Below, in pieces: positions 24,798 through 33,152 of a stretch of 59,836 bases of DNA (its first letter is position 1; each line of letters begins with the position of its first letter). The position numbers and the translations under genes are program-made. The stretch is from NCBI GenBank assembly GCA_026988575.1, contig JALSKZ010000030.1:1-59836 (forward strand), read 5' to 3'. The notes beneath the pieces were generated by a model. It had not been told where the DNA came from. It ran no database searches and saw nothing but the letters and a program-made list of their open reading frames with translations. This stretch comes from Thermodesulfobacteriales bacterium (GTDB taxonomy: Bacteria; Desulfobacterota; Thermodesulfobacteria; Thermodesulfobacteriales; Thermodesulfatatoraceae).

Positions 24798-25250
24798 TTG
24801 TTTCGTGGGCGCTCTCAACATAATTTGGATGCCAAAGGGCGCCTTAGTATACCGGCCCGCTTTCGTGAGGTATTGCGCGAGCGTTACGGTAATGCAGGGC
24901 TCATCATCACGAATTTGCCGGACTGTTTGGTGGCTTATCCCTGGCCCGAATGGCAGAAGCTAGAAGAGAAGTTACTGAGTTACCCGGTAGATCCACCAGA
25001 ATTGCGGCTGTACAAGCGATATTTTTTGGGTTCTGCGGAAGAGTGTTTCCCTGACCGTCAGGGCCGGATACTGATCCCTGGCCACCTCCGCAAAGAAGCA
25101 GGAATAAATCGAGAGGTGGTGCTCCTTGGTATGCTCAACCACTTCGAAATTTGGAGTCCAGAACGCATCGAGCCCGAATTCCAGAGGGCCCGTGAAAATT
25201 TCGTCGAACTCTCAAGGTTCGTCTCTGAACTCGGTTGTCGAGACGCCTGA
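24798..25250 (+). CDS. mraZ: Transcriptional regulator MraZ
   Basis: A 150-residue protein with two SpoVT/AbrB-like half-domains, each showing the family's D-x-K/R-G-R motif: NLDAKGRLSIPARFR near residue 10 and FPDRQGRILIPGHLR near 88. It forms rings that bind repeated sites before the dcw operon and repress it. I chose the TTG at 24798, seven bases after GGAGGTGG and matching the family's usual start (M-F-R-G); the open frame extends further upstream to a GTG at 24759 that lies in the operator itself. It heads the fourteen-gene dcw run. Confidence 0.93.
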   Translation: MFRGRSQHNLDAKGRLSIPARFREVLRERYGNAGLIITNLPDCLVAYPWPEWQKLEEKLLSYPVDPPELRLYKRYFLGSAEECFPDRQGRILIPGHLRKEAGINREVVLLGMLNHFEIWSPERIEPEFQRARENFVELSRFVSELGCRDA

Positions 25251-26121
25251 GCACGAATCTGTTCTCCTGGATGAAGTGCTGCATTGGATGAGAGTGCGCC
25301 CAGGGGGGCTCTATGTAGACGGTACCGTGGGCCTTGGCGGACACAGTGCGGCTATTTTAGAGCATTCTTCTCCAGATGGGTTCCTTGTGGGGTTTGAATG
25401 GGATGAAGCTTCCAGGCTTTTGGCGCTAAAGCGCTTGCAGCGCTTTAAGGGGCGTTTTGTCCTGGTGCGAGAGAACTTTGCCCGTATGGGCGAAGTCCTC
25501 CAAGAGTTACAAAAAATCCCGGTCACAGCCATTTTGGTTGATTTGGGGCTTTCTTCCTACCTTTTAGAAGGTTCTGGTCGGGGATTCAGTTTTTTACGGG
25601 ATGAAGTGCTGGATATGCGTATGGATGACCGTTTTGAGCAGACCGCCCGAGACTTGGTAAATACTTTGCCTGTACCGCTATTAGAAGAGTTGCTTCGCTC
25701 TTACGGAGAAGAAAGATTTGCCAGGCGCATTGCCAAGGCCATTGGAGAAAGACGCAAATCTAAACCCATAGAGACTTCCAAACAACTGGCGGAGGTTGTT
25801 TGGCGTGCGGTGCCACCCAGTGTGCGCTATAAACGTTTACACCCAGCCACACGGACTTTTCAGGCCTTGCGTATTGCGGTTAACCGCGAGCTTGAAAATT
25901 TGAAACGCTTCCTAGAGACTGCTCCTGACTGTCTGGCCACTGGGGGTCGCTTGGTGGTTATTTCTTTTCACTCCCTGGAAGATCGCTTGGTCAAGCAGGC
26001 TTTTAAGGCAGATAAGCGTCTTAAAGTACTAACGAAAAAGCCCATAGTGCCGAGTGCGGAGGAGGTGCGTCGAAATCCTCGATCAAGGAGTGCCAAATTG
26101 CGTGTGGCGGAAAAAATTTAA
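25192..26121 (+). CDS. rsmH: 16S rRNA (cytosine-1402-N4)-methyltransferase
   Basis: A 309-residue RsmH (MraW), which methylates C1402 of 16S rRNA with SAM. Family marks are HESVLLDEVL at the start of the conserved region, the SAM loop VDGTVGLGGHSAAIL, DLGLSSYLLE, GRGFSFLRDEVLDMRMD, and FHSLEDRLVK near the C terminus. The start is uncertain: the frame opens at 25126 inside mraZ; GTG 25192 follows AGAGGG and gives a modest leader, so the gene overlaps mraZ by 59 bases. The translational overlap suggests coupling with mraZ, the usual partner. Confidence 0.93.
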   Translation: MKISSNSQGSSLNSVVETPEHESVLLDEVLHWMRVRPGGLYVDGTVGLGGHSAAILEHSSPDGFLVGFEWDEASRLLALKRLQRFKGRFVLVRENFARMGEVLQELQKIPVTAILVDLGLSSYLLEGSGRGFSFLRDEVLDMRMDDRFEQTARDLVNTLPVPLLEELLRSYGEERFARRIAKAIGERRKSKPIETSKQLAEVVWRAVPPSVRYKRLHPATRTFQALRIAVNRELENLKRFLETAPDCLATGGRLVVISFHSLEDRLVKQAFKADKRLKVLTKKPIVPSAEEVRRNPRSRSAKLRVAEKI

Positions 26122-26132
26122 GGGAGGACGCC

Positions 26133-26465
26133 ATGGCTATGGTTTCACACGGCACTAGTTTGTACACCTTTAGTCCAAGGAGCAGGCGTCGGGGCAAGGC
26201 GCAACGTTACTCCCTGGTCCATTGGGGATACAGATTGCTCCTGCTCGTGACCCTGGGTCTATTTTTTTGGGGCCTGGGCTACTTGGGGTTTGAATACTAC
26301 CAATTGCGTCAATTAAAGGGAGAAATTAGGGCCCTTTCCGCGCAAAATAGCCGTCTTGAGGCCCTTTACGGGAAGCTAACGAGTAAAGAGGTGGTTTACG
26401 CCAAGGCCAGGGCTTTGGGGCTTTGGGAACCAAAAGCAGAACAGATCGTGAGGTTAAAGAAATGA
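26133..26465 (+). CDS. ftsL: Cell division protein FtsL
   Basis: A 110-residue bitopic protein: a basic cytoplasmic N terminus, one membrane helix (LLLLVTLGLFFWGLGYLGF, about 33-52), and a heptad-rich coiled coil (LRQLKGEIRALSAQNSRLEALYGKL). It has the FtsL/DivIC plan and sits in the conserved ftsL slot between rsmH and ftsI. FtsL normally joins FtsB and FtsQ to activate FtsW-FtsI. A GGGAGG site precedes the ATG, and the stop overlaps the next start (ATGA). Sequence alone is weak in this family; position is the main evidence. Confidence 0.85.
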   Translation: MAMVSHGTSLYTFSPRSRRRGKAQRYSLVHWGYRLLLLVTLGLFFWGLGYLGFEYYQLRQLKGEIRALSAQNSRLEALYGKLTSKEVVYAKARALGLWEPKAEQIVRLKK

Positions 26466-27847
26466 AAAGGGGTTGTTTAACAGGTCTGTTGGTGGCTTTT
26501 GGTCTCTTATTCTTTCTGGTCTCAAGCCTGTTTTGCCGCCAGCCCGAGGTGTTTAATACCCCTGCCAGGGCCCGGGGAGATATATACGATTTTGAGGGGC
26601 GTGTTTTGGCCACTTCAAGGCCCCAGAGGGGGCTTTTTGTAGATCCTCGCTCTTTTGTGGCTACTACAGAGAACATAAAGCTTTTGGCGCAGATAGCAGG
26701 GCTTAAGCCAGAGGCCTTACGTGTACTTTTGGTCCAAAAAGCGGGGCCTTTCCTCTTAAAGGAAAATATTTCGGCCACGGAGGGACAAAAATTAGCCGGC
26801 TTGTCTGGAGTTTTTTCGCTCACCTACTTTAAACGTATCTATCCCTTTATAGAAAGTACGGGTTCGCTTATCGGGAAAGTAAGTTCCTTGGGTCGGGGAG
26901 TGTTGGGGTTGGAAGCGGCCTACGATTCCTTCCTGTCTCGTCCACGCAGTTCTTTACGCACGGCCATAGATCTTGATTTGCAACAGGATCTGCAAAAAGA
27001 GTTAAATAAGGCCCTAAAGGTGTTTCACGCCCGGGAAGGGGGGGCCGCCATGCTTGATGTAGCTTCTGGTCGTCTCTTGGCCCTGGTCTCTACTTCGTCT
27101 CTAAACCCGTTATTAACAGACACTGTTTCTCTCCAGGCCCTCTCCAAGACCCTGGACAAGGCCTTTGGTCAGAGTAGTTATGAAGACCGGGCCGCTTTTT
27201 TACGGAACCTTGGTTTTGGAAGCCCCACCCATATAGACCTGGGGGGAGAAAAAACAGGCCTGTTACCCTTACAGATAGCCCGATATACCGAGGTACAGGC
27301 CACTCCCTTACAGATTTTAAGAGCCCTTTCCACCTTGGCCAGTGGGCAACGTCGTCCCCTCAGGGTGGCCTTTGAGGTCCACGTGCAGAAAAAGGCCTAT
27401 TTAATACCCCCCAAAGGTCAGGAAGTCTCCGGCCTCAAACCACTTAGATACGGGGGCCTGTGGTGGTCAGGGGGGAATCGTCGTCGGGGATACTTTTTCT
27501 TGGCTGGACTTTGGCCCCGCAGACACCCACGAGTGGCTTACGTCATGTATGTCAAGGGGGTAAAAGTATGGGGGCTTCCGGTCTACCCCTCCCGGCTTTG
27601 TCCCCAAAAGGCCTTAGAGGCCTATGTCAAAACTTTTGGCCGTTCTAGTACGTCCAAGGCGATGGCCAAAAATGTGATGCCCGATGTGACCGGGCTTACC
27701 CTTCGGGCTGCTTTGGAGAGACTTGCTCCGTTGGCCATCAAGGTGCGCTACAGAGGGTTTGGCGTCATAGTCAAGCAGTGGCCACAACCAGGTACGCCCT
27801 TAAAAAACGTAAGGGAGTGTAAGTTAGTCCTTCATGAAGATGTTTGA
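26462..27847 (+). CDS. ftsI: FtsI/PBP3-like protein with degenerate, apparently inactive transpeptidase domain
   Basis: A 461-residue protein in the ftsI slot. It has one N-terminal membrane helix (about 5-25), a pedestal domain opening with ARARGDIYDFEGRVLATS, the GVLGLEAAYDSFL segment that precedes the catalytic domain, a recognisable but shortened transpeptidase domain, and a C-terminal PASTA domain (NVMPDVTGLTLRAALERL). None of the catalytic motifs is found. The stretch that should hold SxxK is missing: ALVSTSS is followed after only about 50 residues by LGFGSPTHIDLGGE, against more than 100 normally. No SxN is seen before LGFG, and the KTG strand reads WWSGGNRRR. The frame is intact and composition matches its neighbours, so it is a maintained gene, probably structural rather than enzymatic. 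Start ATG 26462 overlaps ftsL. Confidence 0.85.
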   Translation: MKRGCLTGLLVAFGLLFFLVSSLFCRQPEVFNTPARARGDIYDFEGRVLATSRPQRGLFVDPRSFVATTENIKLLAQIAGLKPEALRVLLVQKAGPFLLKENISATEGQKLAGLSGVFSLTYFKRIYPFIESTGSLIGKVSSLGRGVLGLEAAYDSFLSRPRSSLRTAIDLDLQQDLQKELNKALKVFHAREGGAAMLDVASGRLLALVSTSSLNPLLTDTVSLQALSKTLDKAFGQSSYEDRAAFLRNLGFGSPTHIDLGGEKTGLLPLQIARYTEVQATPLQILRALSTLASGQRRPLRVAFEVHVQKKAYLIPPKGQEVSGLKPLRYGGLWWSGGNRRRGYFFLAGLWPRRHPRVAYVMYVKGVKVWGLPVYPSRLCPQKALEAYVKTFGRSSTSKAMAKNVMPDVTGLTLRAALERLAPLAIKVRYRGFGVIVKQWPQPGTPLKNVRECKLVLHEDV

Positions 27848-29288
27848 AGTCTTGCTTAAGGGTTTAGATTGTCGGCTTATAAGGGGTGCGCAAACCCCCA
27901 TATTCGGGCTTACAGACGATTCTCGAGAGGTAAAGCCCGGTTGGGCCTTTGTGGCCTGCAGGGGGCAGAGTCGAGACGGACACGAATTTATTGCCGAAGC
28001 CCTAAGCCGTGGGGCCCGGGCCCTGATAACCGAAAGGGTTGTTGCGGTGCCTGAAGGGGTGGCCCTGGCTGTGGCCCCGGATACGCGGGCGGTTTTAGGA
28101 GAGCTTGCCGCCAGGTTTTACGATTTCCCGGCTCAACGATTGACGCTCATAGGCATTACCGGTACCAACGGGAAGACCTCTGTGGCGTGGTTTGTCAGAG
28201 AAATGCTCAGGGGCCTGGGACAAGGGGTTGGCCTTTTAGGCACTATTCATTACGATTTGGGTACACGACGTCTACCGGCCCGCGAAACCACACCTGGGTG
28301 TGTGAGATTGCACCGCTATTTGGCCGAAATGGTTCGTGCAGGGCTAACCCACGCGGTAATGGAGGTCTCTTCCCACGCCCTAGACCAGGATCGTATAAAT
28401 CCTCTGAGGTTCCAAATTGCGGTCTTTACGAATCTTTCAAGGGATCATCTCGATTATCATCGAGACATGGAGGCCTATTTTCAGGCCAAAAAAAAATTAT
28501 TTGGTCGATACTTACTTTCTCAGGGCAAGGCCGTGGTCAATGTCTCAGATCCATGGGGCCGACGTTTAGCTTTAGAGCTTGGCGGGCAAGCGATTAGGGT
28601 AGGGGAGGGTACTGCCTTAAGGGGCAGTATCGAAGCACGCGAACCCGGGGGGTATCGATTTGTCCTGGAATATCAGGACCGACGTTATACCTTGGCAACG
28701 CGGCTCTATGGTGATTTCCAGTTGGAAAATCTCCTCCTGAGCGTGGCCGTGGGTCTTGCCCTGGGGTTCCCTCTGGAAGAAATAGGGGCTTCTCTGTCAG
28801 GGATTAGTGCCCCTCCTGGTCGGTTGGAGTTGGTGGCCTGCTACAGAGGAGGCCTTGTTTTTATAGATTATGCCCATACTCCCGGCGCCCTAGCCAGTGC
28901 CTTGCAGAGCTTAAGGCCCTTGGTGCGTAATCGTCTCGTATGTATATTTGGTTGCGGAGGGCAAAGAGATAGGGGCAAACGCCCTCTTATGGGCGAAGTA
29001 GCGGCCCTTCTGGCCGATAAAGTGGTCCTTACCTCGGACAATCCTAGAGGGGAACCTCCGGAAGAGATTGTTGCTCAGATTCTAAAGGGTATTCCACCTA
29101 CCAAGGAGCCTGAAGTCATTCTGGATAGGCGGGAGGCCATTTATACCGGCTTAAAAGACCTTAAAGAGGGTGATGTTTTGTTGATCGCCGGCAAAGGGCA
29201 TGAAGACTATCAAGAAATCGCTGGTATTAGATACCCCTTTTCTGATCAGGAGGTAGTACGCGAATTCCTGTTTACGGAGGGAAGATGA
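27834..29288 (+). CDS. murE: UDP-MurNAc-tripeptide synthetase (meso-diaminopimelate type)
   Basis: A 484-residue Mur ligase that adds the third residue to UDP-MurNAc-L-Ala-D-Glu in the cytoplasm. The ATP loop GITGTNGKTSVAWF is near residue 110, the carbamylated-lysine region is HYHRDMEAYFQAKKKLF near 215, and SDNPRGEPPEE near 405 contains the DNPR motif that marks meso-diaminopimelate specificity. ATGs at 27834 and 27840 are both possible; the gene overlaps the ftsI end by 14 bases. Peptidoglycan is therefore expected to be of the Gram-negative A1-gamma type. Confidence 0.96.
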   Translation: MKMFEVLLKGLDCRLIRGAQTPIFGLTDDSREVKPGWAFVACRGQSRDGHEFIAEALSRGARALITERVVAVPEGVALAVAPDTRAVLGELAARFYDFPAQRLTLIGITGTNGKTSVAWFVREMLRGLGQGVGLLGTIHYDLGTRRLPARETTPGCVRLHRYLAEMVRAGLTHAVMEVSSHALDQDRINPLRFQIAVFTNLSRDHLDYHRDMEAYFQAKKKLFGRYLLSQGKAVVNVSDPWGRRLALELGGQAIRVGEGTALRGSIEAREPGGYRFVLEYQDRRYTLATRLYGDFQLENLLLSVAVGLALGFPLEEIGASLSGISAPPGRLELVACYRGGLVFIDYAHTPGALASALQSLRPLVRNRLVCIFGCGGQRDRGKRPLMGEVAALLADKVVLTSDNPRGEPPEEIVAQILKGIPPTKEPEVILDRREAIYTGLKDLKEGDVLLIAGKGHEDYQEIAGIRYPFSDQEVVREFLFTEGR

Positions 29289-30658
29289 TTATCACTACCG
29301 AAGACATAGTCCGCGCCACAGGCGGATTATTGCTCAATGGAGATATGGGGATTTCCTTCCCCAGGGTTTCGAGAGATTCCCGGGATATAAGACCAGGAGA
29401 CCTTTTTGTGGCCCTTAGAGGCCAACGTTTTGACGGACACGATTTTGTCCTGGAGGCCATAGAAAAAGGGGCCAAGGGGGTCATGGTCTCTAGTTGGCCT
29501 GAAAGACTCAATATATTCGAGGTCCACCGGGCCATATCCATTATTCAGGTAGAGGACACGACAAAGGCCCTGGGGGACCTGGCTGCTTATGTGCGCAGAA
29601 GATTTTCGGGCCCTGTAGTAGGGATTACGGGCTCTTTCGGGAAGACCACCACTAAAGAACTTTTGGTCAAGATACTGGGGCAGCGCTTCAAAGTGGCCAA
29701 GAGCCCGGGTAACTATAATAATCTCATTGGTCTTCCCTTGTCGATCCTAAACGCCCCTCCTGAGGCCGAGGTCATGGTGCTTGAATTAGCCACCAATGAG
29801 CCAGGGGAAATAGCCAGGCTCACAGAAATAGCGGCTCCTTCGGTGGCCTTATTAGTGGGCGTAGGGCCGGCCCATTTAGAGGGGCTTAAAGACCTCTCTG
29901 GTGTGCTTCAGGAAAAGTTGGCCCTCTTTCATACCAGCCCTGAAGGGACACGATGTATCTATCCCTTTGATCAGATCGAGGTACGACAGGCCTTGGCTCC
30001 TCTCTCCCACAGGCCACTTTTGAGTTTTGGTTTTTCAGAGGGGGCTGACGTCAGGGCCACGGATATAGCCTACGATCTTTCTGGCACCACCTTCATCTTG
30101 GCCTATCAGGGCGAACAAATACAGGTTACTTTACCCCTTTTAGGTCGTCACTTTGTCCACGATGCCTTGGCGGCCGCAGCCGCGGCCCTAAGTCTGGGGC
30201 TTACCCTTAGAGAAATTTCAGCAGGTCTTGCCGAGGGTAAGACCCTGGAACAGCGCTTGGAGCTCAAACAGATAAAAGGGCACTTGATTTTAGACGACAC
30301 TTATAACGCCAATCCCTCTTCCCTCCAGGCGGCCTGTGAGGTAGTAGGACATTTCCGCAAAAGCTTTTCCAAGGCTATAGCGGTGGTGGGCGACATGAAA
30401 GAACTTGGGCCGGATTCTGCCCGGTTTCATCGGGAAGCTGGGGCCCTTTTGGCCGAGACTTTTGACTATGTTTTGGGCCTGGGGGAATGGGCCCAAGAAT
30501 TAGCCTATGGGGCCCGGCAAAAGGGGGAGGCCTTCGCCGATAAGGAGACCCTGTGGCAGCGGTTAAGCCAGCTGCTTAGAAGTCCCTCGTTGATCCTGGT
30601 TAAAGGATCGCGGGCCATGCGCATGGAAGACATTATTCGGAAGTTAGAGGAGGCCTAG
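29285..30658 (+). CDS. murF: UDP-MurNAc-tripeptide--D-alanyl-D-alanine ligase
   Basis: A 457-residue Mur ligase that attaches D-Ala-D-Ala to the UDP-MurNAc-tripeptide. Features are an N-terminal UDP-binding domain (SRDSRDIRPGDLFVAL), the ATP loop GITGSFGKTTTKELL near residue 115, EMVLE-type metal strand in EVMVLELATNEPGE, and DDTYNANPSSLQAA near residue 335, characteristic of MurF. The start codon overlaps the murE stop (ATGA), and mraY follows without a gap. Its substrate D-Ala-D-Ala requires Ddl, whose gene is not in this cluster. Confidence 0.96.
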   Translation: MIITTEDIVRATGGLLLNGDMGISFPRVSRDSRDIRPGDLFVALRGQRFDGHDFVLEAIEKGAKGVMVSSWPERLNIFEVHRAISIIQVEDTTKALGDLAAYVRRRFSGPVVGITGSFGKTTTKELLVKILGQRFKVAKSPGNYNNLIGLPLSILNAPPEAEVMVLELATNEPGEIARLTEIAAPSVALLVGVGPAHLEGLKDLSGVLQEKLALFHTSPEGTRCIYPFDQIEVRQALAPLSHRPLLSFGFSEGADVRATDIAYDLSGTTFILAYQGEQIQVTLPLLGRHFVHDALAAAAAALSLGLTLREISAGLAEGKTLEQRLELKQIKGHLILDDTYNANPSSLQAACEVVGHFRKSFSKAIAVVGDMKELGPDSARFHREAGALLAETFDYVLGLGEWAQELAYGARQKGEAFADKETLWQRLSQLLRSPSLILVKGSRAMRMEDIIRKLEEA

Positions 30659-31735
30659 GTGTTTTATCACCTCCTTTATCCCTTACATGAATGGTGCGGG
30701 GTGTTTAACGTCTTTCGCTACATCACTTTTCGCACCATATACGCCATTATCACTGCGGGGTTGCTGGTCTATTTTTTGATGCCCCGCTTTATAACCCTTA
30801 TGAAGGCCAAACAGTTTGGGCAAATCGTCCGTGAGATTGGGCCAGACCATCAACACAAGGCCGGTACCCCTACCATGGGAGGGGTGGTCATCATCTTGGC
30901 CGTGGTAACAAGTGTGCTCTTATGGGGAAACCTAAATAATGTCTATCTTTGGGCCTCTCTTACGGTGTTTGTGCTCTTTGGTATTATAGGTTTTGTAGAT
31001 GACTGGCAAAAGATTATCCACAAGAGAAACCTAGGGCTTAGAGCCAGGCAAAAACTTATTCTCCAAACCCTCATAGCCATAGGTTTTCTCTGCTTTATTG
31101 TCCATTTGGGCTCCTTTGATACCAGGCTTTCTGTGCCGTTTTTCAAGACCTTCCGACCTGATATAGGTATTTTTTATTTCCCTTTGGTGGTGGTTATCTT
31201 GGTAGGCTCATCTAACGCCGTTAACTTGACCGACGGGTTAGATGGTCTAGCCATAGGACCGTTTATTATTGTGGCCTTGGTTTATATGCTATTTGTCTAT
31301 TTAGCCGGTCACGCGCGTTTGGCTGCTTATTTGCAAATAGCTTATGTCCCTGGAGCAGGAGAGTTGTCCATTTTTTGTGGGGCCTTGGTGGGCGCAGGAC
31401 TCGGATTTTTGTGGTACAACGCCTATCCCGCAGAGATTTTTATGGGAGATGTAGGTTCTCTTTCTCTCGGGGCGGCCTTGGGGACGGTGGCCGTGGTCGC
31501 CAAACAAGAGCTCCTTTTGGCCCTTGCTGGAGGAGTCTTCGTAGCCGAGGCCCTTTCGGTCATTATTCAAGTAACCTATTTTAAAATTACCGGGGGGCAG
31601 AGGATCTTTCTTATGGCCCCCTTGCATCATCACTTTGAAAAAAAGGGGTGGCCAGAGCCCAAAATTATCGTAAGATTTTGGATCATTGCGGCCCTTTTGG
31701 GATTAGTGGCTCTGAGTACGCTAAAATTGCGCTAA
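30659..31735 (+). CDS. mraY: Phospho-N-acetylmuramoyl-pentapeptide-transferase
   Basis: A 358-residue inner-membrane enzyme that makes lipid I from UDP-MurNAc-pentapeptide and undecaprenyl phosphate. About ten helices are evident. Signature segments are HKAGTPTMGGVVI near residue 65, FVDDWQKIIHKRN near 115 with the double aspartate, NLTDGLDGLAIG near 190, and HHHFEKKGWPE near 325. It begins with GTG directly after the murF stop (the ribosome site is inside murF: TTAGAGGAGG). Typical length. Confidence 0.97.
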   Translation: MFYHLLYPLHEWCGVFNVFRYITFRTIYAIITAGLLVYFLMPRFITLMKAKQFGQIVREIGPDHQHKAGTPTMGGVVIILAVVTSVLLWGNLNNVYLWASLTVFVLFGIIGFVDDWQKIIHKRNLGLRARQKLILQTLIAIGFLCFIVHLGSFDTRLSVPFFKTFRPDIGIFYFPLVVVILVGSSNAVNLTDGLDGLAIGPFIIVALVYMLFVYLAGHARLAAYLQIAYVPGAGELSIFCGALVGAGLGFLWYNAYPAEIFMGDVGSLSLGAALGTVAVVAKQELLLALAGGVFVAEALSVIIQVTYFKITGGQRIFLMAPLHHHFEKKGWPEPKIIVRFWIIAALLGLVALSTLKLR

Positions 31736-31745
31736 AGGTTTTTTT

Positions 31746-33152
31746 ATGAAGGGTAAACTTGATCTTAAAGGTAAAAAGGTAGTGGTGGTAGGTTTTGGTC
31801 GTTCGGGACAGGCGGCCACAAGGCTCCTGTTGCGGCAGGGGGCCAGGGTTGTGGTGTCGGAAAGACGGCCAAAGAAGGATTTTGCCCCGGGCATGATCCG
31901 AAACCTTCAAGAATCAGGGGTGATCTTTGAGTGGCAAGACCATAACCCCAAAACTCTTCAGCAGGCCGATTTAGTGGTGGTAAGCCCGGGTGTCCCTTTG
32001 GCTGTTTACGCCCCTGCCGTAGCGGTGGGGGTGCCTGTAATCGGAGAGTTGGAGCTGGCTTGTCGTTTTTTGGAAGGGCCTAAAGTGGTAGCCATTACCG
32101 GTACCAACGGTAAGACCACCACCACGGCCATGGTGGCTGATATTTTACGTTTCTCTGGTTTTAAGGTCTTTATTGGGGGGAATTACGGTACTCCTTTGTC
32201 AGAATTTGTGGTGACCCGTCAGCGGGCAGATTATGTGGTGCTTGAAGTCTCCAGTTTTCAACTGGAGACCACGGTTAGTTTTGCCCCTGATGTGGGGCTC
32301 CTTTTGAATATCACCCCTGACCACCTGGAGCGGTATCTTTCTTTTGAAGATTATGCCCGTACCAAATGGTTTCTATTTGCACACCAACGCGAGGATCAAA
32401 TAGCCATTATTCCCAAGGAGATAGTTGATCCAGAAGGCCGGCGTGAGACCTTGCCTGGGCGGGTCTTCACTTTCGGTCCAGACAAGACCTGTAACGCCTG
32501 GTTAAGTGAGGGGGGTTTTAGCCTTAAGGTCTCCCCTTACCACATTGTAGAAGACTATACCTTTGCGGGGTTTAAGCTCTTGGGAGAGCACAATCGGCTC
32601 AATTTTGTGGCGGCGGCCTTAACGGCCCGTTTAGCCGGGGCTCAGGCCCAGGGTGTTAAGCGTGCCTTGGAGAGTTTTGTGGGGTTCCCGCACCGTCTGG
32701 AATATATAGGCTGTTTTGGGGGAGTTTACTTTGTTAATGATTCCAAGGCCACCAATGTAGACGCCACGGTCAAGGCCTTAGAGGGGCTTAGCGGGCCTAT
32801 AATCTTGATTTTAGGGGGCAAGCACAAGGGCGCTTCGTATATCCCCTTGGCCCCTCTTATTCGGGAAAAGGTGCGTCTTCTCATCCTGATGGGTGATTCG
32901 CGGCATAAGATGGCCGAAGAGCTACGCGATTTGACGCTTACCCGTATAGTCCCGAGCCTGGAGGAGGCAGTGGCCTTGGCTATTTCGGAGGCCACCGCTG
33001 GAGATACGGTGCTTCTCTCGCCTGCGGCAGCAAGCTTTGACCAGTTTGAAAACTTTCAGGAGCGGGGAGACGTATTTAGGGAGATCGTTTTGGCTTATGC
33101 CCCCGAATATTTGGGTGAAGACGAACGAGTAAAAAGGGTTACGTACCATTGA
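31746..33152 (+). CDS. murD: UDP-MurNAc-L-alanine--D-glutamate ligase
   Basis: A 468-residue Mur ligase adding D-glutamate to UDP-MurNAc-L-Ala. N-terminal VVVGFGRSGQAATRLL, SPGVPL, the ATP loop AITGTNGKTTTTAMVADIL near residue 117, the ELETT-rich LEVSSFQLETT, LNITPDHLERY and NDSKATNVDAT near 335 are all diagnostic. In most dcw clusters ftsW follows murD; here the TTG of murG overlaps the murD stop by four bases, leaving no room for it. Confidence 0.96.
   Translation: MKGKLDLKGKKVVVVGFGRSGQAATRLLLRQGARVVVSERRPKKDFAPGMIRNLQESGVIFEWQDHNPKTLQQADLVVVSPGVPLAVYAPAVAVGVPVIGELELACRFLEGPKVVAITGTNGKTTTTAMVADILRFSGFKVFIGGNYGTPLSEFVVTRQRADYVVLEVSSFQLETTVSFAPDVGLLLNITPDHLERYLSFEDYARTKWFLFAHQREDQIAIIPKEIVDPEGRRETLPGRVFTFGPDKTCNAWLSEGGFSLKVSPYHIVEDYTFAGFKLLGEHNRLNFVAAALTARLAGAQAQGVKRALESFVGFPHRLEYIGCFGGVYFVNDSKATNVDATVKALEGLSGPIILILGGKHKGASYIPLAPLIREKVRLLILMGDSRHKMAEELRDLTLTRIVPSLEEAVALAISEATAGDTVLLSPAAASFDQFENFQERGDVFREIVLAYAPEYLGEDERVKRVTYH

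Noticed and set aside
26423-26461. Longer FtsI-like start within ftsL
   Set aside because: The ATG at 26462 makes the usual ATGA overlap with ftsL and leads directly into the basic tail and membrane helix.
27240-27262. EKTG in the FtsI-like protein as a possible KTG active-site motif
   Set aside because: It lies in HIDLGGEKTGLLPL, which aligns with the LPGE-x-G-x-LP loop of normal FtsI, well before the KTG strand; the true KTG position reads SGGN.
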